DNA from: Sphagnum compactum
Lineage: Eukaryota > Bryophyta > Sphagnopsida > Sphagnales
Length of the DNA: 64,000 nt
Reading direction: 5' to 3'
NCBI GenBank assembly: GCA_965153455.1
Contig: OZ234495.1
Span: 23,928,875 to 23,992,874, forward strand
The stretch's first letter is position 1, and each line of letters begins with the position of its first letter. Shown in pieces: positions 35,329 to 48,500 of this stretch. Position numbers and translations under genes: made by a program. The notes below the pieces were generated by a model. It saw only the letters and a list, made by a program, of their open reading frames with translations, had not been told where the DNA came from and did not search any database.

Positions 35329-37970
35329 AGATGATGGTGGATTGACCTACAAGAACCTTCACCACTATAGACTAATTCTGGTATATGATTTTGTTGTACT
35401 CAGTTGTAGTCACAGTACAACAGAGGAAGTGGGTGGAGGAACGAAGTTTTAGAGTTTTGATCTATATGCAGTGTGTTCCAGGAGTGAAGGATGATAGTAG
35501 GTACCTTATTTTGTGGAAGTGTAAATTGCATTGCCATGATAGTAATATAGATTGAAGGTCTTTCATTGCTCCCATAATAGTTCTTGCTGCCAGTAGAAGG
35601 GTGGTGCTCATACTGTGCAAGAAGACTTGCAAGTCTCAATCTCAAACTTCACAACTTGTGGATTGTGGAACAAACACAGGCAGAAACAGCAAAGATGCTA
35701 CAGAGGTTTCACTCCTACTGATAGTCAGTGCAGTTCTGTGATGTATAACATACGGCATTGCAGAACTTGAAAGCAAGCAACATGAGAGAAACTCTTCTAA
35801 GTCTGCAGACACTTCTATGCAGAGAAGAAAACAACATTGCAATCAAATTTAGTGGGGAGTTGTGGCAGTTTGTTACTGCTATTCTTGATGAAAGTGGTGA
35901 GGTCTAACACTTTGTAAGCAACTCTCACAAGGATATGACTGCGCTTATTGGTGTGTTACCTTCAAAGTCTTTGTTGGAGAGTTTTTGCTGCAATCTTACA
36001 GATATGGGTGCACTCCTGGTACATAACCAACACCTTTCTTTGTTCCTAGTTTTCTGAAGAAAGATATCATGCAAAGATGGTCCTTGTATCAAAGTAGATG
36101 ATCTTTTTATCAAAACTTGGACATAGTTATTTCACTGATTGCTCATGGAAATTTCCCAATTTCTTGTAATAGTCATCATGGACAAAACCCTGTATTTGTG
36201 TTGTTTGACAGTCATTGACAGAAATGTGAAGGAGCCTTCTTACACAATGTAGATGTGCAAGACCTTTGGACTCTATATTTGGGGAGGTGTCCAAACTGAT
36301 CCTTAAAAACTATGTTCTGAACACCTGATGATTTTGTATCAATTGTACTTTCATGGTAGTATGGTTTCTAGTGCCTCTACAGAGCCGACCATACCAGGTA
36401 GTGTGTACTCACAGATTTAGGGAACTGGAATCACAGGTCATTTGGAACTTTTGGATGCACTGAAACCACAGGCTATCTTGGCAGGACTAGAAGAGTTGTG
36501 GAATTGAATAGTTGGCATGGAGTTTTTGAAATGCCCTCTGTACAGTGGGAGGGCAGTAATGCCCTGCTGCCATGGCATTACCCAACACATAATTCTCAAT
36601 AGTTGCACAGGATTTGCATGAAGCTATGGTTCATCTCATTGCAGCCCATATTAGAAGAGACTATATTAGTCAATGCTGGAGTCTTGAGAGAAAAAAAATT
36701 GAAATCGAGACTAAACCCTCAGTGTTCAATGATCAAGCTGTTTCTGAGGTTTTCAAAGCAACAGATTGAAAGAGAAAGAAGCCAATGAACATAATTTGCA
36801 ACTTCCCCATGGTTTGCTTCTCCAACACCTTCAATGATAGAAGACAGTCAACTATGCCACAGAAAACATGATATTGAATTCATCCTAGTCATAACTCTCT
36901 AGTAGCACATCATGCATAGGATTAACCACCTGCTCTTTTTAGTGGTGACTTGGGGGTTAGTGTAAGTCTCCATCTGGTCGGGAGATTAGACCTGATTATC
37001 AAGAAAGCATGATCTGCAAATCAAGAATGAAAAACAACTATGTCATTCACATTATGCATTGAGAAAACAAATGATTAATGAGCAGCAGATCATATAATGA
37101 AACATCAATGATGATGTAAGAGAGACTGGAAGATGATGTTTTCCTGTGGGTAGATAGATTCCTGGTGTGGACTGCATGATGAGCAGTTAGGTGAGAAGAG
37201 GTTGATCAGAATTAGCGACAGTACTACATGATGTTCAGAACTCATGCATGACGTGCATGGGCCAATGACAACATTACTGTCAAGGAATCTTGATGTAGGA
37301 ATCCCATGCTAGTAGCATGGGATTGGAAGATTATTGGCGAATAATCCTTGATGCAATGGATGTGCATGAGCAGAATCTTGATGCAGGAACCTCATGCCAG
37401 TGGTATGAGATTGGTGACTGCACGATCATGGAGTTAGTTTTTAAGCTCATCATGCATGTTATATAATCTTCAAGCCAAGTTGCTGATGAACAACTATACA
37501 AGAACCTGCTCTTGAGGAATAACACTGGGCTGCTGAAGATCATCTACAAATGTTGCATTGCCAAATTTATAGGCATCATGAAAACAGGATCCACAATCAT
37601 GTGCTTTCCATTACTAGATTGTGTCACGATCGCTCAGCTGATGAAGTATAAGAACCAGCTGAGAAGAGCAGAGTCGGATTCAAGTTCCGTCATGTTGTTA
37701 CATCTGCAATTATTCCAGCAGCTGATCAATCACATTTTGACACTTTCACATTTTTAGAATTGAGTGCAATACATTCCAAGTTATAGAGAACCAACTCAGC
37801 TTGAAAATTGCAGGAGTTGCATTGTTGTGGAAAAAGTTGGCCATTATGCCTGGGGGCATCAGTGGTTGCTGATTAGAAAGTCACAAAAAGACCAGCAGTG
37901 GTCTGCAGCATGGAATAGTGATGCGCAGTTGATCCTCAACTCTTCTTCAGCAGCCAGCTGCAAGTTCACT
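35329..37970. other. Intergenic region between FKBP13 and the galactan synthase gene
   Basis: Includes the presumed 3' UTR of FKBP13 and the promoter and leader of the next gene. Frames at 35400-36113 (minus), 36603-36788 (plus) and 37331-37757 show no known domain. The in-frame stretch 37764-37970 lies before the chosen ATG of the galactan synthase gene and has no ATG start. Confidence 0.5.
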
Positions 37971-39956
37971 ATGGCTGCTGCAGATCAATCCATAGCCAGA
38001 GTTATTTTCTTGGTGTCAATCAACATTGTCTTCTTACTCGCAGGTTTGCACGTACTTCACTTTAGAAGCAAGTTCCACTATATAGCTGATTGTAGCCCTG
38101 CAGGAGAGTTTACAATTTCACAACATGCAGCAGGATCTGCATCATCAAGTGATGATTGCAAATCTGATCATCATCATAATCATAATCACACTGGGGTGTC
38201 ACTTAACAAGAAAGACATCACAGGCCAGCCTTATCTCATGTCTCACGTCAATGTCGAAGCCTCCCACTCAGCACTCAGCTCTGTTGATCAGGTATTGCAA
38301 TCCTGCAACCCATGCATCTTGGTGAGAAATGCAAATCTTCTAAGTACAACAGCTGTATGCCAGTCATGCGATGTTGATCATGAGGCAAGACCTGCACGAT
38401 GCTTTGGTCCATCTCTTTTACTTCATTATACAGCACATCTTATACACAATTTCTGCACATGATTTTGTTGCACAGATCCAAAGCAGCAGCAGCTCCAGCA
38501 CAAACAATGTGAGGAGATTTGAAACTTACGGGGTGGCAGTGCACCTCTTCATAAAGATGTCAGCATACAGAGGAGGATCGAACACCTTTGCAATCATTGG
38601 CCTGGAAGCAAAAGAGCCTGCACAGCTCTATGAAGATCCACCTTATGAGTGTGAGTGGATCCCTGCAGGTGCACATCAAGCTCTGGTGAAGGGGGTGGCC
38701 TTCAAGATGTTTCCTGATGATGGCAACGTCTATAGCCACCTCTACAATGCTGTCACCATCAATTGCACCTTCCAAGAGAATGTGGGGACAGACAAAATGG
38801 GGGGAGAGCTTGTGGTGTATGCCAGCTATGGTGAAGCTTTCTGGAGGAAAGCTGAGCGCATTGTGGCACTCACGGAAGCTCCAGGCGAGTACCAATCAAC
38901 TTCAGCTGCAAACAATATTTACGAGTATGTATACTGTGGCTCCCCATTGTTTGGAAACCTGAGTCCACAAAGGATCCGAGAATGGATTGCATACCATGCC
39001 CGATTCTTTGGCTCAAAAGCCCACTTCTTCTTGTATGATGCCGGTGGAGTACATGCAGATGTGCAGCGAGTGTTGGAGCCCTGGATCGCATTGGGTCGAG
39101 TGACAGTAGACAACATTCGTGGGCAGGAGAAATTTGATGGCTACTACCACAACCAGTTCATGGTGGTGAATGATTGCTTCCACCGTGCCCGACATCTTGC
39201 TCGCTGGTTGTTCTTCTTTGATGTTGACGAGTACTTGTGGATGCCATCTGATGCAGGAAGCTTGGAATCTGTGTTTGCCAAGTTTGAGAATCATGCACAA
39301 GTCATCATCTGGCAGAACCCAATGTCCAGAAACATGTGCATTGCTACTGACAATGTATCAGAGACTCCTCGTGTCTCTCTTCCAAGGTAAAAATCTTTTC
39401 CAATTCTCGACAGCTCTTACAGTTGTCAGCTAAATTTCCTAATCAATCTGCAGCTTGTCCAGACACTGCACAGATTCAGGCCACCTCGCCAGGTGCTCGA
39501 GTCCTGCTCCACAAAACCACACACAAGTTCTTCAAATCACTTGATGAATTTGCAGAAACTAAACAGACCTGACTGAGAGTCCATGAAATGTGCAGACAAT
39601 GGGGGTTTGAGAAATTGGTGTTTCGCAATGTGAGGAAAAGAGAGCATAATGATTGCAAGTACGCAATCCAAGCAAGAAAGGCATTGGCAACAGGAATCCA
39701 TCGCTCAGGTCACCTGATAGGAGCAAACACAACTGTGTATGCAGATCCACTCAAATACTACCACTACCACAACACAATCAACAGGCGAGAAGAGCTTTGC
39801 CAAGAATTTGTCCATCCAAAAAACAAAAACAAAGTTTACACAAATCCATGGAATGGAGATCCATTTGTCTATGACAATGGAATGGCAATCCTTGGTGATC
39901 AAATCAAGAAATTTGAGCGAGACTCTATTGTAGCACCCCAGCAATTCATCCTCTGA
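37971..39956 (+). CDS. GALS: GT92 galactan beta-1,4-galactosyltransferase, GALS-like
   Basis: Three exons: 37971-38291, 38476-39386, 39596-39956. Total 1593 bp, 530 aa, GT-AG introns, phases 0 and 2. Residues about 9-30 (ARVIFLVSINIVFLLAGLHV) form a single N-terminal membrane anchor, the type II topology expected in the Golgi; this supports the ATG at 37971. The DUF23/GT92 domain runs from about residue 122 (FETYGV) to the end, with YRGGSNTFAI, YVYCGSPLFGNLS, FDGYYHNQF, the metal-binding DVDEY (356-360), a QNPMS motif, RQWGFEKLVFR across the exon 2/3 junction, KYAIQA and YYHYHNT. Arabidopsis GALS1-3 have the same blocks and elongate the beta-1,4-galactan side chains of rhamnogalacturonan I. 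The linker at residues 90-120 is His- and Ser-rich and unlike the core. Confidence 0.94.
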
Positions 39957-42718
39957 ATGGAAGGGGAGGAAAAAAAACACAACAAACATCAACATGACTT
40001 GGATACCAATTCAATTTGAGAACAGAGCAACAACAGCAACAACAACAACATGATCATGCCAACTTCTTATGATCTATGATGCTGCAGAAGTTATTGTTCT
40101 AGTCTGTTGAAAACAAATCAAGAGAGAATTCCCACAATCAGAAGATAAAGAAATTGAAAACAGAAAGTAGTTCAGTGTCTCCTACATTGTAATTCTATTA
40201 CCGCATCACAATGCATGTTAAATTGACCTTTTTTTTGCTGCAAAAATTCTCAAGTAGCATCATAGAGAATTTAGTGAGAGCAAAAGACAATAGTGTTGAG
40301 TCTCTTCACTCAATGATTAAATTCTTCTCTTCTCCTGCCTGCATATGATTTATTTGAGACCTAAAATGGGATTTTTGCATCATACCCAAGAATCTTTTGA
40401 CTACACAAAAATGAAAACTCCACCCATCCAGAATTATGCTGTCACCCAATATTCTACAAATGCTTGTCCAACCATAACCTTTCAATGTTGCCATGGTCAA
40501 CAACTAAGAGGACAAATCAACTTGATGGCATCTTGTACCTCATCAAGGTTCCTTGGCAGCAGATCACCACTAAAGCTGTCCATTGCTCTCCATAACTATT
40601 GTACTCTTTTATTATATCAGGCAACATAGCAGACCAGGAAAAAGCATCATCCAATCCAAGATCCCTACACCAGCACTGTGATGCTCTACGGGATCTCCAG
40701 ACATCTGATTGCCTCATCAAGGATTGTCTAAGGATTGCCACAGCAAGAAAACTATTTCTGAGGAATTAGTCCTAAAGCAGGGTATGAATATATCCAGGAA
40801 CTGGTCAGTCTGTATCACAAGACAGTCCTGCATTGTCAATACCTGAAAAATTTCAGCCACGAGGATTGGCTGTTGAATTACAACACTCAAAGTTCTTTTC
40901 AATGCAAATTACTACAACTTTCCTGCATTAAACACAGAATCCTCTTATGCCTCAACAGAACCAGCATCTACAACTTGTGAGGCAAGCAATATCCACATAC
41001 AAAGACATCCATAATATTCCTACAGAAACATCCAGCATGATTTTCAGGCAATGGAATGCAACAGCTTTGCAATGGGTGTCAAGGGGAAGGTACCCTAGGC
41101 AATGCTTACCTCTGTAGCATCCCCCTCCTCTAAACCTTCTCAACACTGATTCCTGACATGCTTTGCATGAAACTCAAAGTTGAAGCCCATTCAATCCACC
41201 ACTCTGCTTCTCCTGGAAGCCTCTGAAATGACATAAGGGACAGCTGCAAACTCCAGTTGCAAACAAGAAAAGTTTCACATAGACAGCTAGTCACCTGGGC
41301 TGTAAACAGATACCCCCATTGTCAAAGACAAAAAGGTTGGAGGGCCAGTCTCTCATGATCATCCCTCCACCAAGTCGATCAAGTAAAGAGGGGCCTGCAG
41401 ATATGAGCTTTGGTTCCCCATGGATTGACTGAACACCAGAAGATGGTACAAAATCAGAACATAAATGATGCCTCCAGGAACACCTTGGCAGAATTGTAAT
41501 TGGCAGATGTACAAAACCAGCCCTTGGGAACCAAGTTTAAGCATGACGTCAGACCAGTGTAGAACCGCTGCAGCAAACTTTGGGACACCACTTACCATAC
41601 ACATGCAGATGCTACCATTCGTGACAATCCAAACAGGAACTATGAGGCCAGGTCCTCTCCCTTGGAAGGCTGTATCTGCAGATTGGAAAAACACAGCAGT
41701 GCCCAGAAGCATTCATTGTTCTTGCCGTCCTAAGGGGCACATGGGTGGGAGTTTCCATAACTGCACTTCAAGGGGGGGGAAACAGGTCGTCTTCACATGC
41801 CCTCAAGCATGCATGGATCCTACAAGGAGTACAACCAGTTGGTTGCATTCCCTTTCTTTACCTGTAGGCGCCAACCAACAGCCACGACCTCAGTACAAAT
41901 GAGATGGCCAAAGGCTGTGAGCCTTGCTTTTAGGAAACAGACACTAACTTAGTTTGTGTCTTCTGAGGACAGGCATGTGCATGATAGGAACTACAAAATC
42001 AAAACACATGACAAGGGCAGAGAAAGAGCTCACCTTACATTCACATATACTCTCAAGAATCTGACTAATCATCAATGGAGCTTCCCCTTTCTCAAGACCT
42101 TGTTGATAAAGTTCATTCAGATGCAGCAAAAGTACTAACACAAAGAACAAATGGAGCAGCCACCATTCACGTAACAATCCCCCTCACAAAGCCATGGAAA
42201 TGGATGCAGAACAAAAACCCATCTCTTGAATCCTCTTGTCAATTCTGACTCCCCATGGCCTGATCCCAACATCCAAAGTGCTGCTCCTGTGACATATGTG
42301 CATGGGAAACATGCGGCTCATTTGTTGAAGAATATATGGAACAGCTCATTGGGTCCAGATCCCAGACACATCACGATCACAAGTGGCGAAGAACTTCAAT
42401 TCAGTTGATGGATATTACAACAAAACCTCTGAAGAACACCATCCAGGTTGACCAGCACATTTGTGCAAACTCAATCGCAAAACAGAGAAAAAGAATTGCT
42501 TGACAGGTGGTGAGCACCGAAACAACTAGACCTGGGTCAGTAACCATCTCAACCATCAGACTTCCACCATAAAATAACAGTCATAACCAAATATTCCTTG
42601 TGAAGCACTATGCTTTCCATCCAGCTGTTGTTCCAGAGATCACACACAAGTGATACAGCTCCACCCATGCTGTTGAAAACTCAGCTGCAACGGATATGTA
42701 TTATCCCTTCAGATCCTT
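39957..42718. other. Convergent intergenic region, no gene seen
   Basis: Lies between the 3' ends of the galactan synthase gene (plus) and the RZ-1-like gene (minus). A caacaacagcaacaacaacaaca tract is near 40027. The longest frames (41465-41902 plus, 41359-41712 minus) overlap each other and have no domain. The ends presumably contain both 3' UTRs. Confidence 0.5.
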
Positions 42719-43715
42719 TCAATCTCGCTCATCATGAGAGGAGCGACCACCACCACTGGGGCGATCATAAGGCCCGGATCGGTCACGGGAACTTCCTTCA
42801 TAGCGAGAAGGTCCCCCACCAGTGGTATGGCGGTCACCACCACCATTGTATCGGTCACCACCACCACTGCTATGGCCACCATCCCTTTCATGATGGTCTG
42901 TCTTCCCTTCTTTCCCATAACCACCTCCATTCCTGCGATCACCTCCACTATAGCGATCACTATAGCGGTCACTACCTCCATGGTCTCCACTGCTGTAGCG
43001 GCCTCCACCATTTCGATCACTGCAGTCAACAAGCACAAAAATTTAGTACTTACCACCACATGAGAACCTACATCCCCGCATGACTCCATGTATTTTATAC
43101 TGCTTGCATTGGGAATGAAACCACTTGTCATATACCTTGCAGAGTCACTACCATAACGATCATGAGAAGAATAGTGGCCACCACCTCCCCCACGGTCTCC
43201 TCCACCAGATGGGCATTCCCGAGCCCAATGACCAGGCTGCCCACACTTGAAACAGCCACCTCCACCCCCACCACCTCCACCACCACGCTCCCCTCTGCCT
43301 CCACCTCCAGAATAGCCACGGTCCCCTCCTCTGCCTCCATCACGTCCTTTTGGCTTTGCTCTATTGACAGTTATGGGTCGGCCATCAAGGTCCTTGCCAT
43401 GCAGGCTCTCAATGGCATCATCCATGGCACGTTCGCTGTTGAAGTTAACAAAGCCAAATCCACGAGAATGTCCTGTTTCCTTGTCCACAATTACCTGTTC
43501 AGAGAAATGTGATTTGTGTGAGATCAAAACCTGCAGCTGGAAAAAAAAGGGGGAGGTTTTCACAAAGAAGGAAAAATTGCCTGTGAAAAAGGCATTACCT
43601 TGGCTTCCAGTACACTGCCAAACGGACGGAATGCATCCTCTAGTGCTTTGTCGGTGGTGCTCCATGATAACCCTCCTACAAAACACCTAAACTCTTCGGC
43701 CTCCCCATCCGCCAT
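42719..43715 (-). CDS. RZ1: Glycine-rich RNA-binding protein with RRM and CCHC zinc knuckle, RZ-1-like
   Basis: Three exons, transcribed leftward: 43715-43599, 43494-43136, 43019-42719. Total 777 bp, 258 aa, GT-AG introns, phases 0 and 2. The RRM occupies residues about 8-85 with RNP2 CFVGGL and RNP1 RGFGFVNF (50-57). A Gly-rich linker with a run of ten Gly leads to one zinc knuckle, CFKCGQPGHWARECP (120-134). The tail is rich in RGG, GGDR and SDRY repeats. This is the order of plant RZ-1a/b/c proteins, nuclear RNA-binding factors linked to splicing, cold response and RNA chaperone activity. Reading through intron 2 gives a long alternative frame that loses the RGG-type tail, so intron retention would make a different C-terminus. 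Frames on the plus strand (42610-43083, 43162-43690) are antisense shadows. Confidence 0.95.
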
Positions 43716-44400
43716 CAAAGTCACTGCAGCACTGCCAACAATATCCCAACGGACTCTGTCAACCCTCCACAAGATTTTGCACCGACACAATAACAAACAA
43801 CATATCAGATGACAGAACTCAAGCCCCTCTCGCTAAGAAACCTACTGGGAAAACCAGGAAGAAAATCACACAAAAAGGAAAGGCAGAAGCGTATCTCCTC
43901 CTTGCCACAAGAAATACAAGTAGAAAACCCTAACTCAAGCCTTGCATCAAAGCATCCACATGGATAATGGCGAGGCATGCCGCTAGCATCCATCCAGGAA
44001 AGTTCCATTACTTTTCTTACCTGAGCTAGGAGACGAGCACAGAATGAACGCAGAGTTGATTACCCACTTCGAGTCCTTTCCAAATTCCACCACCACGCTT
44101 TACGATGAGCACCTTTCTCGCAGTTTTTGTCACGGATACCCTCTTCGTTCTTTGCACCCTAACAATCAGATTCAAAATTTCCTTCCACTTTCCATTACTG
44201 AAAAAAAAATTCTCGAACAACGACACAAAACCTCCCAGCAATCGCAGACACAAAACATGCCCCAAAAATGGCACAAGAAAGCGCGCTCTCTGTCCTCGGT
44301 CGCAGCAGCAGCAGCGATGGCGCTCAGCGACGAGCAGGAACGAGCACGGCATCCGCCCGCGCGCCTCCGCAAGTATGGATGAAAACGACGATCGTTGGGA
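43716..44400 (-). promoter_or_regulatory. 5' region of the RZ-1-like gene
   Basis: No separate gene recognised. The stretch near 44270-44360 is GC-richer, with GCAGCAGCAGCAGCG, and may be the promoter or first leader segment. Overlapping frames on both strands lack domains. Confidence 0.4.
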
Positions 44401-45060
44401 TGATCTTGTGGATAAAACAGGATAATATTGGATGCAGAACTGCAGTTAGTCGTCAATATGGAACTCACTCAATCGATGATAAGAGCCGATGTCATTTATT
44501 TATCCACATAGGACTCCCGACTAACTCTTGGACGGCTAACAAGATGGATGATACAAACCGACATTATACATCCATAAAGGACTGACTAGCTGCTAACTCA
44601 TGGACCACAACTGGATGGATGATAAAAATCAAAAGTCATTCATTCATCTGGGGCTCACCCAAATAGTCAATAATCTGGAATTATGCGAAACGACAATTAT
44701 TTGGAGCGGGCTCACTCGTCATGGACAGTACTAGATCCGGACGAATGACAAGAACACACAAAAGCGCAAAAAAATTCATTCATCAATCTCAGGCTCGCAG
44801 ATCACAGACGGGCAAATCTTATTCTTCTTCTTCTTCTTGACGATGATCATCCACGTCATTCATCAACGTCATTTATTATTCATTCATCTGGGCACGGTGC
44901 CCAGGAAACGGTAATCTAGATGAAGAAGGATAAGAAAAAGCGATTTTTATTTTTTATTCATCCATCTGGCCTCACCCTGGAAAAGGTAATTCTTGATGGG
45001 TAGATGATAAACCCAAACGAACAAGGAATTTTTATTTATTTTTGGTTTTCATGATCAAAT
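44400..45060. repeat. Degenerate 'cattcattcatctgggctcacc' repeats
   Basis: Scattered copies of catt(c/t)attcatctgggctcaccc, ggatgatgataa and 'ctcatggacngnactng' at roughly 100-bp spacing. The family is old and irregular. Confidence 0.45.
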
Positions 45061-45090
45061 TATTTTAGGGCTTTTTTATTAAAAAAAATT

Positions 45091-45092
<2 letters not shown>

Positions 45093-45125
<33 letters not shown>
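45093..45125 (+). repeat. (CT)n microsatellite
   Basis: About 33 bp of uninterrupted CT, upstream of the NXD1 gene and in its sense strand. Confidence 0.95.
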
Positions 45126-45127
<2 letters not shown>

Positions 45128-45184
45128 TTTTATTAAGTTAGGGTACCTTACCTCACCAACCAGCTATTGACAAGTGGACTAATG

Positions 45185-45320
45185 TGGAAGCAGTTTCAGT
45201 TTTGCACCAATAGGAAGACATGCCTAGTATTTCACCGGATTCGAAACCGCGACGTGTGTGCCTGGCGTAAATGCCAAGAGCCTTAACCAGTAGGCTGCTC
45301 GTTACTTATAGACTTGCGTC
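45185..45320 (-). mobile_element. tRNA-derived SINE or tRNA pseudogene
   Basis: The minus strand reads gagcagcctactggttaagg ... tggcatttacgcca ... gcggtttcgaatccggtga. This contains an A-box-like 'gcctactggttaagg' and a B-box-like 'ggtttcgaatcc' of RNA polymerase III promoters, with a small T-arm-type stem. The acceptor and D stems are poor, so it is not a functional tRNA. Plant SINEs have this structure. It is bordered by the two (CT)n tracts of the NXD1 upstream region. Confidence 0.5.
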
Positions 45321-45375
45321 AAGGAGTCTCCCTGGTGCGTCTGTTGCGGACGCTTTGTTTGCGTTTGTGGCGTAA

Positions 45376-45377
<2 letters not shown>

Positions 45378-45410
<33 letters not shown>
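45378..45410 (+). promoter_or_regulatory. (CT)n tract before NXD1
   Basis: A second sense-strand CT run, about 105 bp before the ATG of NXD1, probably in the 5' leader or core promoter. A GAGGAGGAGGAGGAGGAG run follows at 45446-45466 in the leader. Confidence 0.6.
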
Positions 45411-45412
<2 letters not shown>

Positions 45413-45512
45413 GCATTTTATTTCGAGTTTTTCGTTGCAGAAGAAGGAGGAGGAGGAGGAGGAGGAGAAAAAGATTTTTTGTCAAGTTTTTAAAAAAATT
45501 GACAAAGCAGCG

Positions 45513-48500
45513 ATGATGGCGTCTTCTTCACAGGAGGATTCTAGCTCTCGTACTCGCAATTATGGAGATGGACCTCCGTGGATTTTCACCGGCAGGTGAA
45601 GTATTTGTTTTTCTTATTGTTGTTGTTGTTTTCATTTGGCTCCAATCTATTGTTGTTTTGTGACTCGAACTGAACTTATTCTCCTCCGCCTTTTCGCAAT
45701 CCTGATGTCTCGTATATATCTTATGAAATACTATATGTTGAGAATCTGGTCGGGGTTTTCTTGTCAGGTTTTTTGTTTTGTTTTTTTTTCTTTTGTGGGG
45801 GGGGGGGGGGGGGGGGAGGGGGTGTCATAGCCAGGGATTTCATACTTCTCAGTTCAACGATTCTTTTGCCAAAGTGTTTTCAGACGCTGGTGAAGTTTTT
45901 GTTGTTGTTTTCATTTGGCTCCAATCTATTGTTGTTTAGTGACTGGAACTGAAGCTATTCTCCTCCGCCATTCCGCAATTCCGATGTCTCGTCTATATCT
46001 TATGAAACATTATTTGTTGAGAATCTGGTCGAGGTTTTGTTGTCACGGTTTTTTTTTGGTCACAGCCAGGGATCTCATACTTGTCAGTTCAACGAATCTT
46101 TTGCCAAAGTGTCTTCAGATGCCAGTGAAGTTTTGTTGTTGTTGTTGTTGTTGTTGTGTGGCTTGAACTCTGAAGCTGTTCTCCTCTGCCTTTTTGCAAT
46201 TCCAATGTCTCGTATAGATGTAGTGAAATACTATATGTTGAGAATCCAATCAAGGTTTTGTTGTCAGGTTTTTTGTCACAGCCAGGGATCTCATACTTCT
46301 CAGTGCAATGAATCATTTGTCGAAGTGTTTTTCAGATGGTACAGCCATTCGAATTTCAGATGTTTCTTCATTTGGCTTCAATCCTATTATTGTCTTGTGG
46401 CTCAGACTCTGAAGCTGCTCTCCTCTGCCTTTTTGTAATTTGGACATTTTGCATGTATCTTTAATCAAATACAAGATGTGGAGAATCTGTTCGAGGTTTT
46501 GTTGTCAGGATTTATTTTTTGGGTGGGCCACTGGGCAGTCATGGATCTCATACCTTTCAGTTCAATGAATCTCCTGTCAAAATGTTTTCAGATGGTGCAG
46601 TCATTCAGATGTTTCTTCATTTGGCATCAATCCTATTATTGTGGCATGTCTCAAACTCTGAAGCTGTTCTGTTTGGGATCTCAAGAAGACTTGCAATCTC
46701 AAAGAATCTTGATCAGTTTTGCAGGGCTCTGTATCAATTGCATTTAGTGAAGGCCGAAGTTGCTCGCCACTTGATTCCACCTGAACTCAAATTGGTACAA
46801 GCCTTCGGGTGCATTTCTTGTTTCTTTAACCCTTCTTTCCTGGCAATCTCCATTCTCAGTTTTGGAGATCCATGCACAACATTGTACCTGTTTTTGTAAA
46901 ACCCACATCAACCTCTGATTGAACAAATTATTAATGGATGCCAACAGCATACACGCAGACATTTGATTAAAGCTCATGTACAACTGTGTTCTATTGTCCA
47001 GCTTGTGTCAGTAGTCCAGTTCAGGGATTGTGACTGACAAGGATTGGGGTGCAGATACACATTAGGAGGCCTCTATTTGGCTCATTATGATTCAAGTCCA
47101 GCAGGCATCTTTGATGAGGTATGGGATTACCTGTCCATAAAATCCAATCTTCTATGCATACTTGACAACTCATGACAGCTGAGCTCAACCTTTGTCCTTC
47201 TTGCCATGTCCTGAACTGGCATTACAGCTGTGAGCAACATTCAAAATAGAGAATGTTTGGTCAATTGCTTCAAATGCTTTACATCACATTTCAATAAGAT
47301 GTGTATGTCGCACACTCTGTTTGATTGTCCATGCATGCATAGATGGTGGTGCTTGCAGGTATTGTCTGGAACCCACCTACTTCATGCGCGTAAGTGCTCT
47401 TTCTAATACTGAGCTTCTTTGTTTTGTATTGAAATGGAGTCAGGGTGTACTCTCTTATATTCATTGCTCCTGAGTCATCATCTTATCAATGAAGGAAACT
47501 GGCCTCTTGAGATTGGCTGTTAAGATGCATAGGCAACCCGTTTCTTTGACATGGGTATTTGATTGGCCACAACTACTAAAGACAATCTCTACCCTGTCAA
47601 GTATCTGAGCATGAAGTTAATTGAGATATCCGGTTACCCATTTTGGCCATGTTAAACCCTGAAGACTAGCATTAGCCCTTATGTCTGATGACTGACATGG
47701 TTGACAAACTTGATATCCCAAAATGTCAGGTGGGCATCAAGAGTGTTGGTTAATAGCAAGGAGGCATGTGATCATGGCATTAAGGTGTGGCAGACCCATG
47801 ACCCATCCTGGATTATGGCTTAAATGTCTTACCCTTCTTTCAGTCACAGGATTCCTTTCTCTAGGGCTGTGTATCTCAATGAACCCTTTTTTTTACTTCA
47901 CCTTGTCCATGTGGAGAGAAGATATCACTTCCAGGTTTCCCTGTGTGTCATCGCCATATCAATGAACTTTAAATAATCAGCCATGTTGAGAACTCAGGAT
48001 ACATGCAAGACATAAGAGAATGTATATCATTCAGCAAAATGATGTGTACTGTGGGCCTGCACAGGAAGTTGGGCTTCCAAGCCGAACAGCTGATTTCAGA
48101 CTGGTGAGTCCACCTTCTGATACAGTCATTCAATTCAAGTTTACATATATGATAACTGCAACAAGATGTCAGGGCAGAAAGTCAAAATGTTTTCTTGAGT
48201 TTGCTGAATTGCAGCTGGGAGGTAGGCTTTTTTTAAAAACTGCAATCAATATGGTAGTTTGTTCAAGGAGATCAAGGTGTTCAATCAGTGATCAGTGGGA
48301 CATATAGTTCTGTGTGTGAGTTCACATCTGATCCACTTGTAATCTAAATACTCTCAGAGAGTTCTGTGTTACACTGCTTCTGTCAGTAACTAGGAATGGA
48401 ATTTTTTCTTTTTTCATTTGTATTCTGAGCTCCAATTTTTTCATGGAAGGTGGACACTTCTATGAGCTGTTTGAACAAAGGCTGTGTTGTTCACTGCAGC

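Noticed and set aside
37764-37970. Upstream extension of the galactan synthase frame
   Set aside because: Begins with GTG rather than ATG, and would place the membrane anchor some 70 residues inside the protein, unlike the family.
37331-38325. Idea that GALS, FKBP13 and NXD1 form a functional cluster
   Set aside because: Pectin synthesis, lumen protein folding and carotenoid formation share no pathway; nearness looks incidental.
41359-41902. Overlapping 145- and 117-codon frames on opposite strands
   Set aside because: No domain, no splice context, and both strands equally open; probably non-coding.
42610-43690. Several plus-strand frames over 100 codons
   Set aside because: Antisense of the Gly/Arg-rich codons of the RZ-1-like gene, which has correct splice phases on the minus strand.
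45185-45320. Functional tRNA gene
   Set aside because: Only A- and B-box-like parts and a weak anticodon-type hairpin are present; acceptor and D stems do not pair.
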